Source of the DNA: Paenibacillus urinalis | Lineage (GTDB): Bacteria; Bacillota; Bacilli; Paenibacillales; Paenibacillaceae | Length of the DNA stretch: 64,000 nt | Reading direction: 5' to 3' | Assembly (NCBI RefSeq): GCF_028747985.1 | Contig: NZ_CP118108.1 | Coordinates: 2,237,501 to 2,301,500, forward strand | Shown here: piece after piece, positions 42,636 through 51,604 of the stretch | Layout: every line of letters starts with the position of its first letter | Position numbering within the stretch: the stretch's first letter is position 1 | Notes under the pieces: generated by a model | What the model saw: only the letters and a program-made list of their open reading frames with translations | Databases searched by the model: none | Told to the model about the DNA's origin: nothing | Position numbers and translations under genes: made by a program

Positions 42636-45329
42636 ATGACGGACCAACGTGTATTCATGTTTAGTGAAGGTAATGCATCGATGCGTGAGCTTTTGGGTGG
42701 AAAAGGGGCGGACTTGGCGGAAATGACAAGAGCGGGCTTGCCCGTACCTTATGGTTTTACGATTACAACGGCTTCATGCCGGGATTATTACACGCATCTT
42801 GGACATATTCCGCTCTCCCTTATTGAAGAGATTGAAGCCGCACTCGCAAATTTGGAACAGAAGACTGGCAAAATATTCGGCGATCCAGCGAATCCGTTAT
42901 TCGTTGCCGTACGTTCTGGTGCAGTAACTTCTATGCCGGGGATGATGGATACCATCCTGAACCTTGGCATGAATGACGAGACGTCAGAAGGTCTCGCGAC
43001 AATTACCGGCAATCGCAAATATGCGCTGGAATGCTATGCCCGTTTTATACAAATGTATGGACATGTGGTGATGGGAATCGAGAATAATGCATTCTCGAAA
43101 TTACTGCGTCAGCTTAATACTGCTCAAGGGACGGAACATATTGGACAGCTTGAACAAACAGAACTTGTGGAGCTGATCGATAAGTACAAATCACTCATTC
43201 ATCAGCGTGCTAAGAAACCAATCCCGCAAAATGTAAGAGAGCAGTTAATTGATGCTGTACGCGCGATCTTCCGTTCCTGGTCGAATCCGAGGGCCAAAGT
43301 ATATCGCAAGGTTCATAAAATTCCAGAGGATCAGGGAACAGCTGTCAGTATTCAGGAAATGGTATTCGGCAATTTGGATGAGTACAGTGGGACGGGTGTG
43401 CTTTTTACTCGAAACCCATCCACGGGTGTTCATGAAATTCTGGGGGAGTATTTGCCTTCGGCCCAAGGAGAAGAAGTGGTCATGGGTATCCGTACTCCGT
43501 TCGGAATATCGTATCTCGCCCAAACGATGCCAGCCGTTTATGAAGAGCTTCACGAAGCAGCATCCAGGCTGGAAGCTTGGTATGGAGATATACAGGACAT
43601 TGAATTTACGATTGAGCAAGGCAAGCTGTACATACTGCAGACTCGTGGAGCAAGGCGGACTGCCCAAGCAGCCATGAAAGCAGCAGTCGATTATGCGAAA
43701 GAAGGCATTATTACCAAGGAAGAAGCTTTGCTTCGAATTGAGCCTGAGCATCTGAATCAGCTGCTGCATCAATCGATTGAAGCGCAGGATGCGGACAAAG
43801 TTGTGGCAACAGGCCTTCCAGCTTCTCCCGGTGCCGTGAGCGGTGCGCTTGTGTTTGATTCCGAAACGGCAGAAGCATGGACTTCTGTGGGCAAAAGAGT
43901 TATTTTGGTGCGCAGAGAAACAACACCTCAGGATATTCATGGTGTTATTGCTGCTGAAGGCCTGCTTACACTCCGGGGAGGCATGACGAGCCATGCAGCG
44001 GTGGTCGCAAGAGGAATGGGAACGCCCTGTGTGTGCGGCTGTGAAGAAATGGAGCTTCGTGAGGACGCGAAGGAGCTGATCTGTGGGGAATATACCTTCC
44101 GTGAAGGAGATCTGATCTCGCTGGATGGGGCAACGGGCCAGGTGTATGCAGGAGAGATCAAGCTGAAGGATCCCGAAATTTCGGAGGAATTGTCTCTTGT
44201 TCTAAGCTGGGCGGATGAGATCAAGCAGATGAAGGTATATGCAAATATTGACCAGCCTGGTGATGTAAAATATGCACGCAAATGGGGAGCCGAAGGAATA
44301 GGCTTATGCCGTACAGAGCATATGTTCCTGTCACCCTCCAGACTGCCGCTGATTCAGCGGGTCATTGTCGCCGGAAATGCCCAGGAGCGTCAAGAGGCAC
44401 TATATCGCTTATTGCCGATTCAGCAATCGGATTTTGAGCAGATCTTTACGGAGATGGATGGGCTGCCTGTTACCATTCGTTTGCTGGACCCGCCTCTGCA
44501 TGAATTTTTGCCGAAGCTTGAAGTACTTGAAGGCAGAAAAGAGCATCTTCGCATGATAACGATGGATGGAGATACCGATGAGCTGGACAAAGTGGAGCGA
44601 GTTATATCCAAGGTACAGGAGTTAAGAGAGACGAATCCCATGCTTGGCTGGAGAGGTGCAAGGCTTGGAATAGTATTCCCCGAAATTTATGATATGCAAA
44701 TAGAGGCAATCTTCCGTGCAGCCGCGAACTGTATAGATCGGGGGATATCAGTTGTACCTGAAATCATGATACCTCTGGTAGGCCACGCCAATGAGCTGTC
44801 CACGCTGAGAAGGCTTGTGGATGAAGTGGCGGAACAAGTGCTGAGAGAAAATCTGAGACATTGTCCGTATCGGGTTGGCACGATGATCGAAGTACCACGT
44901 GCAGCCTTGACCGCCGCAGAGATCGCGAAGCATGCTGATTTTTTCTCCTTTGGCACAAATGATCTGACACAAATGACGCTCGGCTACAGCAGAGATGATG
45001 CAGAACGCAGATTCCTCAGCCAATATATGGAGCAGAAGATTGTTGAAGCCAACCCTTTCGAAGTATTGGATGAGGAAGGCGTCGGTGAGCTGATGAAGCT
45101 GGCTCTGACTAGAGGACGTTCCTGGAAGCCTCAGCTTGTGGCAGGATTGTGCGGGGAGCATGGTGGTGATCGAGAATCTATACGTTTCTGTCATCAGATT
45201 GGACTGGATTATGTCAGCTGCTCACCGTATCGCGTGCCTTTTGCCCGCATTGCTGCTGCGCAAGCACAAATACGGGAGCGAAATGTGTCAGTGCCTCAGT
45301 TTGGCTCAGAGGTAACAAGCACCGCATAA
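42636..45329 (+). CDS. ppdK: Pyruvate, phosphate dikinase
   Basis: ATG 42636 is seven bases from GAGGAGAG; upstream in-frame codons to 42567 lie in the promoter. 897 residues. It interconverts pyruvate + ATP + Pi with PEP + AMP + PPi, the gluconeogenic entry. N-terminal ATP-grasp domain (LLGGKGADLAEM, VRSGAVTSMPGMMDTILNLG), a central swivelling domain with phospho-His453 in GGMTSHAAVVARGMG preceded by the regulatory Thr451, and a C-terminal PEP barrel (LDPPLHEFLP, FSFGTNDLTQMTLGYSRDD, GLCGEHGGD with the acid Cys). The next two genes encode its likely transcriptional and post-translational regulators. Confidence 0.97.
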   Translation: MTDQRVFMFSEGNASMRELLGGKGADLAEMTRAGLPVPYGFTITTASCRDYYTHLGHIPLSLIEEIEAALANLEQKTGKIFGDPANPLFVAVRSGAVTSMPGMMDTILNLGMNDETSEGLATITGNRKYALECYARFIQMYGHVVMGIENNAFSKLLRQLNTAQGTEHIGQLEQTELVELIDKYKSLIHQRAKKPIPQNVREQLIDAVRAIFRSWSNPRAKVYRKVHKIPEDQGTAVSIQEMVFGNLDEYSGTGVLFTRNPSTGVHEILGEYLPSAQGEEVVMGIRTPFGISYLAQTMPAVYEELHEAASRLEAWYGDIQDIEFTIEQGKLYILQTRGARRTAQAAMKAAVDYAKEGIITKEEALLRIEPEHLNQLLHQSIEAQDADKVVATGLPASPGAVSGALVFDSETAEAWTSVGKRVILVRRETTPQDIHGVIAAEGLLTLRGGMTSHAAVVARGMGTPCVCGCEEMELREDAKELICGEYTFREGDLISLDGATGQVYAGEIKLKDPEISEELSLVLSWADEIKQMKVYANIDQPGDVKYARKWGAEGIGLCRTEHMFLSPSRLPLIQRVIVAGNAQERQEALYRLLPIQQSDFEQIFTEMDGLPVTIRLLDPPLHEFLPKLEVLEGRKEHLRMITMDGDTDELDKVERVISKVQELRETNPMLGWRGARLGIVFPEIYDMQIEAIFRAAANCIDRGISVVPEIMIPLVGHANELSTLRRLVDEVAEQVLRENLRHCPYRVGTMIEVPRAALTAAEIAKHADFFSFGTNDLTQMTLGYSRDDAERRFLSQYMEQKIVEANPFEVLDEEGVGELMKLALTRGRSWKPQLVAGLCGEHGGDRESIRFCHQIGLDYVSCSPYRVPFARIAAAQAQIRERNVSVPQFGSEVTSTA

Positions 45330-45399
45330 TCATGAACACGACTAACAATAATGTAAGCTCATCATCTATTTGTACGGTAACTGGTAATGGGGGCATATT

Positions 45400-46035
45400 G
45401 TGATTGAACTAACAGGAAGACAACAACGCGTTGTAGATATTGTTCAGGAAAGTGCTCCCATTACGGGGGATCAAATTGCTGACCGCTTGTCACTATCCAA
45501 GCCGACAATTAGAGCCGATCTTTCCTTACTTGTAATGACGGGTTACTTGTCTGCGAAGCCCAAGGTTGGATATTTTCTCGGCCCTGTTATGTCTGCATCA
45601 GACAGGTACTTGACGGAAATAGGCGAAATGAAAGTGAAGGATGTACAGAGTGTACCCGTTGTGGTATATGGACATACCACCATCCATGAGGCCGTAGTGA
45701 CCTTGTTCTTGGAGGATGTCGGTACACTGCTGGTGATTAACTCAGAGGGCGCACTGATCGGAATTGTCTCTCGGAAGGATCTGCTTAAGGTGACCTTAGG
45801 AGATCAGGATATTCGAGAGATTCCGGTCAGCCTGATGATGACAAGAGAGCCGAATATGATATCGGTGTCACCGGAGGATCGAATTATAGATGCTGTTGGA
45901 AAAATGGTGTTTCATGAGATCGACAGCTTGCCTGTTATTAAACGGGAGAACAATGAGCTGGTCGGCCGGATATCGAAGACGACGATCGTAAGAGTATTAT
46001 TTGAGGCGTTTGATTCGGTACACCACGAAGATTGA
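45400..46035 (+). CDS. ccpN: CcpN, HTH-CBS repressor of gluconeogenesis
   Basis: GTG 45400 after AATGGGGGC; 211 residues. N-terminal winged helix (LTGRQQRVVDIVQESAPITG, LSKPTIRADLSLLVMTGYL) and two CBS domains at about 75-205 (DVQSVPVVVYGHTTIHEAVV, LIGIVSRKDLLKVTLG, DSLPVIKRENNELVGRIS), the exact layout of B. subtilis CcpN/YqzB. CBS domains sense adenine nucleotides. Placement between ppdK and the PDRP gene matches the known ccpN-yqfL pairing, extended by ppdK. Confidence 0.93.
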   Translation: MIELTGRQQRVVDIVQESAPITGDQIADRLSLSKPTIRADLSLLVMTGYLSAKPKVGYFLGPVMSASDRYLTEIGEMKVKDVQSVPVVVYGHTTIHEAVVTLFLEDVGTLLVINSEGALIGIVSRKDLLKVTLGDQDIREIPVSLMMTREPNMISVSPEDRIIDAVGKMVFHEIDSLPVIKRENNELVGRISKTTIVRVLFEAFDSVHHED

Positions 46036-46065
46036 GTATGAATAAAGCAGCAGGGGGAAAAGAGG

Positions 46066-46854
46066 ATGCATTTCGTCGCCGTTTGTTCAGATTCTCTAGG
46101 GGAAACAGCTGACCTTGTTGTAAGAGCCGCACTGCGACAATTTGAGTCATTAAACATTCAGCTGAGACGTTATCCCCAAATCCGCAGTGAAGATGAGATT
46201 AGAGAGCTGATGGAAGAGGTTCACCGTAAATCCGGTTTTGTCGCCTATACACTGGTTCAGCCTGAGCTGCGTGAAGCGATCAAAGAAGAATCGGTTCGAC
46301 TAGGCATTCGAACGGTGGACATCATGGGCCCAATGATGCAGGCCTTTATTGATACGTTCCATGATTCGCCAACACAGCGTCCGGGTGTGCTGCACCGATT
46401 GGATGAAGACTACTTTAGACGCGTGGAAGCAGTCGAATTTGCAGTAAAGTGTGACGATGGCAAAGACACAAGTGCCATTGTCAAAGCAGATATTATTCTG
46501 CTTGGCGTATCCCGGACCTCAAAAACACCGCTGAGTATATTTCTTGCGCATAAAGGCTATAAGGTTGTCAATTATCCCATCGTACCAGAGATCAAGCCAC
46601 CTGAACCGTTAAACGAGCCAATCAAAGGTCAAATTGTCGGGTTGACTATGGATGCAGAGCATCTGCTGAAAATTCGCTCAGAACGGCTTAAGGTCATGGG
46701 ACTACCCAACGGGTCAAAATACGCTTCACTGGCTAGGATCGTTACAGAGCTGGAATATGCTTATGAACTGTTTGATCGGCTGGGATGTCCGGTTATAGAC
46801 GTAACAGATAAAGCCATTGAAGAGACAGCAGGCATAATATTGGGTTATCTCTAG
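46066..46854 (+). CDS. PPDK regulatory protein (bifunctional kinase/pyrophosphorylase, DUF299)
   Basis: ATG 46066 after GGGGGAAAAGAGG; 262 residues. MHFVAVCSDSLGETADLVVR is the DUF299 opening, GVSRTSKTPLSIFLAHKGYK holds the P-loop-like G-x-S-R-T-S-K-T motif at about 150, and GLTMDAEHLLKIRSERLKVMG and VIDVTDKAIEETAGIIL close the family. Members use ADP to phosphorylate PPDK on the Thr next to the catalytic His and also remove that phosphate. Here the target PPDK (Thr451) is in the same operon. It corresponds to B. subtilis YqfL. Confidence 0.94.
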   Translation: MHFVAVCSDSLGETADLVVRAALRQFESLNIQLRRYPQIRSEDEIRELMEEVHRKSGFVAYTLVQPELREAIKEESVRLGIRTVDIMGPMMQAFIDTFHDSPTQRPGVLHRLDEDYFRRVEAVEFAVKCDDGKDTSAIVKADIILLGVSRTSKTPLSIFLAHKGYKVVNYPIVPEIKPPEPLNEPIKGQIVGLTMDAEHLLKIRSERLKVMGLPNGSKYASLARIVTELEYAYELFDRLGCPVIDVTDKAIEETAGIILGYL

Positions 46855-46929
46855 TGGATACGAAAAAGGTATAGCGCGACCGTACGAATGATTAGTAATA
46901 GAGGAATAGATTCAGATGTTATAGGAGCC

Positions 46930-46963
46930 AAAGGAGCCTGCCCGGGCTTCTTTGTTCTTTGTT
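46930..46963 (+). terminator. Terminator of the ppdK operon
   Basis: AAAGGAGCC (46930-46938) pairs with GGGCTTCTTT (46944-46953) including one G-U pair, in a T-rich context. Confidence 0.65.
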
Positions 46964-47044
46964 CGATATCATTTTTAAAGTTTAGAACGGTGCCTTGATG
47001 GGTTACTTAATCACAAGTGGATGTAGAAGGAGATGTAATCGAAC

Positions 47045-47809
47045 ATGATTATAAGAGAACAAGCACAGCACTTCATTATGATCGAACAGCATGAGCATGC
47101 CAGACTGTCGGGAGAGATTGCCTCCAGACTCTTACCGGAATTGTTTATCAAGGATACATATAAAAAGGACGTTTTGTATGCTATATATGAGCATGACCGG
47201 GCTTGGATTCGGGTAGATCAGGTGCCGATATGGAATGACAAGGAGAAGGAGCCTTATTATTTTGTCAATTATCCTTATCCAGTGAAGCTCAAAATGTATC
47301 AGGCCGGAATTGAAGAAGTAGAGGAGCACAGTCCCTACGCGGCCTATCTGGTCAGTCATCATTTCACCCAGTTTCCCGATATACAGAACGGGACAGATGA
47401 GTTCAGCATCGCTTTTTGTGAAGAGGAGGAGCATAGACAGCAGCGTTTGCGTAGAGCGGCGGCGCCGCAGGAAGCCGAGGTTGTTGACCAGCATTCCCGC
47501 CTTCTTGAGTTCTGTGATGATCTCTCCCTCTATGTGTGCATGAATGAACCTGGAGTCACTAAGCAGGAGGAACATCCCTGGTTCAAGAACGGATTGACTC
47601 AAGTCAGCACAGCAGATTCTGATGCGCCTTCACTTCAGGCAAAATGGCTGGACAGCCAGACGGTACAGGTGACACCATCCCCTTTTGTCGCACCGTTTCA
47701 GACGGAGCTGTCGTATAAGAGAGTATCCAAGCAATGGATTGAAGAAAAGGGATTGAGTGATGCCTGCGAGCAAACGCCGGAAATGAAGCAGACACTGCTT
47801 TTTCGATGA
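47045..47809 (+). CDS. DUF3891 family protein
   Basis: ATG 47045 after GAAGGAGATG; 254 residues. The N-terminal MIIREQAQHFIMIEQHEHARLSG-type opening (shown here in part), with H-x-H-A-x-L-S-G and later YAIYEHDRAWIRVD, AAYLVSHHFTQF and FCDDLSLYVCMNEPG, is the His/Asp-rich pattern of DUF3891. The arrangement of these His and Asp residues recalls HD-type metal hydrolases, but that is inference. No substrate is known. The gene is flanked by terminators, so it is a single-gene unit. Confidence 0.85.
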   Translation: MIIREQAQHFIMIEQHEHARLSGEIASRLLPELFIKDTYKKDVLYAIYEHDRAWIRVDQVPIWNDKEKEPYYFVNYPYPVKLKMYQAGIEEVEEHSPYAAYLVSHHFTQFPDIQNGTDEFSIAFCEEEEHRQQRLRRAAAPQEAEVVDQHSRLLEFCDDLSLYVCMNEPGVTKQEEHPWFKNGLTQVSTADSDAPSLQAKWLDSQTVQVTPSPFVAPFQTELSYKRVSKQWIEEKGLSDACEQTPEMKQTLLFR

Positions 47810-47853
47810 GTGCAAGTAAGGATATGAACAATTAAAATAAAAATATCACCGAA

Positions 47854-47890
47854 CAGGAGTGCCTTCATTAAAAGGAAGCTCCTGTTTTTT
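47854..47890 (+). terminator. Terminator after the DUF3891 gene
   Basis: CAGGAGTGCCTTC (47854-47866) pairs with AGGAAGCTCCTG (47873-47884) imperfectly, followed by six T residues. Confidence 0.85.
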
Positions 47891-47992
47891 GTGTGAATCA
47901 AACTCACAGCTCATTAAATTAGAACAAAAACAATATAAATGTTATAATGGATCACATATTTCGTAAAAACATTATAAAATTTTAGATTTAGA

Positions 47993-49897
47993 ATGGGGTC
48001 AATTCAATTGAAAGAAAAAAAGACAGGGCTGGGTAGGTCTTTATTTGTTATTGTGTTTGTGCTCATGATGGCAAAGCTGACATTATTCCGCTTTTTTGTA
48101 TTCAGAGACATCTCATGGGACCGCATTGCTGTAGATGCGATAGCTGTTCTGGTCGTTCTATGCTTATGGGAGCTTCTCTTCTCAGGGAGATGGAAGGGAA
48201 CAGCTTATTGGAGCTTGAACACGCTGTTCTCGATCATTCTGTTTGCGGCAACGATTTATAACGTTCAGTTTGGTTCCATACCGACATATACGACACTGCT
48301 TAGTCTGAATCAAGTGCCGCAGGTTGCCTCAAGTATCGGTTTACTGATCGAGCCGAAGCACTTTTGGTTTTTTGCGGACGTCATGGTGATGACGATCTTA
48401 TGGCTCATATACAGAGTACAAGGTAAACGAAGCGTTTATACGCGACAGCTGTCCCGAATCGGTATTTTATCGGTCGCGGTCATTGGTCTGGTCATGTCTG
48501 GTTTGACGATTGCCAAGGATGGTTCGATCGAAAATGAAACCGTTCGTGCCGATGAGCTCGGGTTCCTGAATTATCAGGTGGCACAGGCGATCCTTGCGAA
48601 TCAGCAGAATAAATTAATTGCTGCCGGTGATATTGAGGAGACGGTTAAGGAGATTAACGAGCACCAAGCCACCTACCCATATCAGCAGCAACCCGAACAA
48701 GATGGTGAGGAAACGACGCCAGAAGGATTCGGTGCAGCAAAAGGGAAGAATCTAATTATCGTACAGCTGGAATCATTTCAAAACTTCCCGGTTCGACAGC
48801 AGGTAGAGGGACAAGAGGTCACTCCTGTGCTCAATGATCTCATCGAGGAGAGCATGTATTTTCCACATGTATTTCAGCAAATAGGACAAGGCAATACCTC
48901 GGATGCTGAATTTATTACGAATACATCAATCTATCCGATTGGGACGATGGCGATGGCAACCGGGTTTGGTGACCGTGTGCTGCCAAGTCTGCCGCGCCTT
49001 GTACAGAATGAAGGATATACAGCACAGACCTTCCACGTTAACAATGTGAGCTTTTGGGATCGGAACAAAATGTATCCAGCCCTTCATTTTGATCAATATT
49101 TTGATAAGCCATATTTTACAAATGATCAATTTAACGATTTTGGTGCTTCCGATGAAGAAATGTATCGTGTCGGACTTGAGAAGCTGGTGGATCTGGATGC
49201 GCAGAACAAGCCGTTCTACGCACATTTTATCGCAACTTCAAGTCATGCGCCTTTCAAAGTACCGCAGGATCGTATGCAAATGGAAGTTCCACAGCAACTG
49301 GCAGGCACTGCCTTGGGTGATTACCTGACATCACTGAATTATGCTGATTATGCTCTGGGAACACTTATTGAAGGGTTGAAGGAAGAAGGACTGTGGGAGG
49401 ACACCATTCTCGTCGTCTACGGTGATCACTTTGGCTTGCAGAATCAGAGCACTTCCCCAGAGCAGGTTGAGGCTGCTCTAGGCGTTCCTTATCATGAACA
49501 GATCAGCCGCTTCAATATACCGCTCGTCATTCATGTACCCGGAATGGAAGGAAGTCAGATTGACACGGTTGGCGGACAAATGGATATATTGCCTACGGTC
49601 TCGAACCTTCTCGGAATTTCTTTGAAGGATTCGAATTTCACTGCACTAGGACAGGATCTGCTTAATATTGACCAGAATGTCATCGGGATGAGATATTACA
49701 TGCCGACAGGTACGTTCTTCAATAATGAAGTCATGTTCGTTCCGGGCAGCGGTTTTGAGGATGGACGGGCGATTTCGCTGACGACGCTGGAACCCGTCGC
49801 CGATATTTCGAAGTATCGCGCCGATTACGATTATATTATGAAGCTGATGAAGCTCTCGGATGAATATGTGAAGCTGCTTCCGAAGCGAGGATTCTGA
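47993..49897 (+). CDS. LTA synthase family membrane sulfatase-fold protein (copy 2)
   Basis: ATG 47993 gives 634 residues, but no ribosome binding site precedes it; TTG 48008 with TGGGGT upstream is an alternative. A TTATAATGG box lies about 50 bases upstream. Five N-terminal membrane helices are followed by an external alkaline-phosphatase-like domain: LIIVQLESFQNFPV (metal ligand Glu), GQGNTSDAEFITNTS with the nucleophile Thr, NNVSFWDRNKMYPALHFDQY and ILVVYGDHFGLQ. It shares layout and many motifs with the gene at 19951-21951 and probably acts on glycerol-phosphate cell-envelope polymers. Confidence 0.9.
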   Translation: MGSIQLKEKKTGLGRSLFVIVFVLMMAKLTLFRFFVFRDISWDRIAVDAIAVLVVLCLWELLFSGRWKGTAYWSLNTLFSIILFAATIYNVQFGSIPTYTTLLSLNQVPQVASSIGLLIEPKHFWFFADVMVMTILWLIYRVQGKRSVYTRQLSRIGILSVAVIGLVMSGLTIAKDGSIENETVRADELGFLNYQVAQAILANQQNKLIAAGDIEETVKEINEHQATYPYQQQPEQDGEETTPEGFGAAKGKNLIIVQLESFQNFPVRQQVEGQEVTPVLNDLIEESMYFPHVFQQIGQGNTSDAEFITNTSIYPIGTMAMATGFGDRVLPSLPRLVQNEGYTAQTFHVNNVSFWDRNKMYPALHFDQYFDKPYFTNDQFNDFGASDEEMYRVGLEKLVDLDAQNKPFYAHFIATSSHAPFKVPQDRMQMEVPQQLAGTALGDYLTSLNYADYALGTLIEGLKEEGLWEDTILVVYGDHFGLQNQSTSPEQVEAALGVPYHEQISRFNIPLVIHVPGMEGSQIDTVGGQMDILPTVSNLLGISLKDSNFTALGQDLLNIDQNVIGMRYYMPTGTFFNNEVMFVPGSGFEDGRAISLTTLEPVADISKYRADYDYIMKLMKLSDEYVKLLPKRGF

Positions 49898-49906
49898 TAT
49901 GATAGA

Positions 49907-49938
49907 AGGACACCGTTAACAATAACGGTGTCCTTTAA
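49907..49938 (+). terminator. Terminator after LTA-synthase-like copy 2
   Basis: AAGGACACCGTTA pairs with TAACGGTGTCCTT around ACAA; a short T-rich tail follows. Confidence 0.8.
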
Positions 49939-49983
49939 TTTTGGAGCTGCAATAGAATGGCATTTTACGGTAAGGAAGGGTGA

Positions 49984-51000
49984 ATGAAATTGATCAAATT
50001 AAGTGTATTAGAGCATGGCTACATAAAAGAAGGGTTCACGGTTCGCGATGCCTTGAGTGAAGCGACAGAGCTGATTCAATTCACCGAAAGTCTGGGATAT
50101 CACCGATTTTGGGTTTCAGAGCATCATGGCATGCCAGCACTCTCTTTTTCCAGTCCGGAAGTGATGATCTCGCACTTGGCTTCTCACAGCTCACGCATCC
50201 GTGTTGGTTCGGGAGGTATTATGCTGCCCCACTACAGTGCCTATAAAGTGGCTGAGAATTTCCGTCTGTTAGAGGCTTTATATCCGGGCCGGATTGATCT
50301 GGGAATCGGAAGAGCTACAGGCGCCATGCCGCTCGCGACAGCAGCTTTAAACGAAGGGAAACGGATGAATTCACAGCAATTTCCGGTCCAAATCGATGAT
50401 CTGATCGGTTACTTATATGAGGATCTCCCGGAGGATCACCGATATGCTAACCTGAAGGCCATTCCGCTGATCGACAGTGTCCCGGAGCTGTGGGTGCTCG
50501 GATCAAGCAGTGAAGGAGGAAAGATCGCGGCAAGACATGGCGTTTCCTACTCGTTTGCTCAATTCTTTGGTGTACCTGGAGGAGAAGAAGCGATTCATCA
50601 TTATAAAGCCGGGTTCGAGCCTTCCATCGTGAGGGATACCCCGCGAACGATGATTACCATTAGTGTGATTTGCGCAGATACGGAGGAGGAAGCGAAGAGC
50701 CTTGCTTCAAGCAATCAGCTCTATTTTCTTGCGTTGATGCGAGGTGCACAGCTATCCGGCTTCCCATCGGTGGAGACATCGCTTCAATATCCTTATACCG
50801 CAGTAGAGAAGGAGCAGATTAACAGCAGGAGGCATCTCAGCATTGTGGGTGATCCAGAGCAGGTGAAGAGAGGAATACTCCGCATCAGCGAGTTTTATAA
50901 TGTAGACGAAATTATGATTGCATCTGCTATCCACGATTTTGAAGCAAGGAAGAGATCATTTCAGCTGATTGCGGAAGTGATGAGGGAAGGGGAAGAATAA
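49984..51000 (+). CDS. LLM class flavin-dependent oxidoreductase (bacterial luciferase-like)
   Basis: ATG 49984 after GGTAAGGAAGGGTGA; 338 residues. KLSVLEHGYIKEG is the usual opening, GYHRFWVSEHHGMPALSFSS the flavin/substrate region, RIRVGSGGIMLPHYSAYKVA and PGRIDLGIGRATGA the family blocks, and ELWVLGSSSEGGKIAARHGV the nitronate/FMN loop. It belongs to the MsnO8-type subfamily of luciferase-like FMN reductases or monooxygenases; the substrate is unknown. The IF-3-like gene starts two bases after its stop. Confidence 0.92.
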   Translation: MKLIKLSVLEHGYIKEGFTVRDALSEATELIQFTESLGYHRFWVSEHHGMPALSFSSPEVMISHLASHSSRIRVGSGGIMLPHYSAYKVAENFRLLEALYPGRIDLGIGRATGAMPLATAALNEGKRMNSQQFPVQIDDLIGYLYEDLPEDHRYANLKAIPLIDSVPELWVLGSSSEGGKIAARHGVSYSFAQFFGVPGGEEAIHHYKAGFEPSIVRDTPRTMITISVICADTEEEAKSLASSNQLYFLALMRGAQLSGFPSVETSLQYPYTAVEKEQINSRRHLSIVGDPEQVKRGILRISEFYNVDEIMIASAIHDFEARKRSFQLIAEVMREGEE

Positions 51001-51001
51001 A

Positions 51002-51472
51002 TTGATCAAGAACGAAAAAATTAAAGCAGCTGAAGTAGAGGTTACCGGCATAGATGGGGAAGATCTCGGTGTGATGAAGACCGCCGAAGCGCTCGCACTA
51101 GCCAAGAAGCTAAAGGTAGATCTGGTATGCACATCACTCATGAGCAGTCCTCCGCCATGCAGGCTAGTTGGAGCGGGAGCTGCCAAGCAGGAAGCAGCGG
51201 CCGAGAAGCGTAAGAGCCGTGAGCCGAAGATCAAAGAGATCCGTCTGACTCCTCATATCGAGGAGCATGATTATGATACGAAGAAGACTCAAATGGAGCG
51301 TATCCTTAAATCTGGTGATATAGTGAAGCTGGTTGTGAAGATTCAAAAGAAAGAAGGAGATCTGGCGAAATCACTTCTTGAGGGCCTTATACGTGATTTG
51401 AAGGAATTCGGCACGCCAAAGACGGGAATTCAGCTTAGCGGCAAACAGGCAGTCGTTGAATTAATGCCATAA
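51002..51472 (+). CDS. Divergent paralogue of translation initiation factor IF-3
   Basis: TTG 51002, two bases after the previous stop, served by AGGGAAGGGGAAGAA; 156 residues, shorter than InfC (about 170-180). Both IF-3 domains are recognisable: N-domain IKNEKIKAAEVEVTGIDGED with VDLVCTSLMSSPPPCRLV, and C-domain IKEIRLTPHIEEHDYDTKKT and MERILKSGDIVKLVVKIQ. The linker motif DYGK-x-R/K-F is replaced by GAGAAKQEA, and several basic C-domain residues differ. It lacks the rpmI-rplT neighbours and the AUU start of true infC. It may bind the 30S subunit under special conditions; the role is unknown. Confidence 0.8.
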   Translation: MIKNEKIKAAEVEVTGIDGEDLGVMKTAEALALAKKLKVDLVCTSLMSSPPPCRLVGAGAAKQEAAAEKRKSREPKIKEIRLTPHIEEHDYDTKKTQMERILKSGDIVKLVVKIQKKEGDLAKSLLEGLIRDLKEFGTPKTGIQLSGKQAVVELMP

Positions 51473-51604
51473 AAAATATTTTTTTAAAACAAGGTATAAA
51501 CATTGGAATACAATTCATTTAACGATATAATCGTATAGGGAAATACATCCTAACTGGATGCTCACACATGATGACAACAACATATTAACGGAGGTCTCAA
51601 TAAA

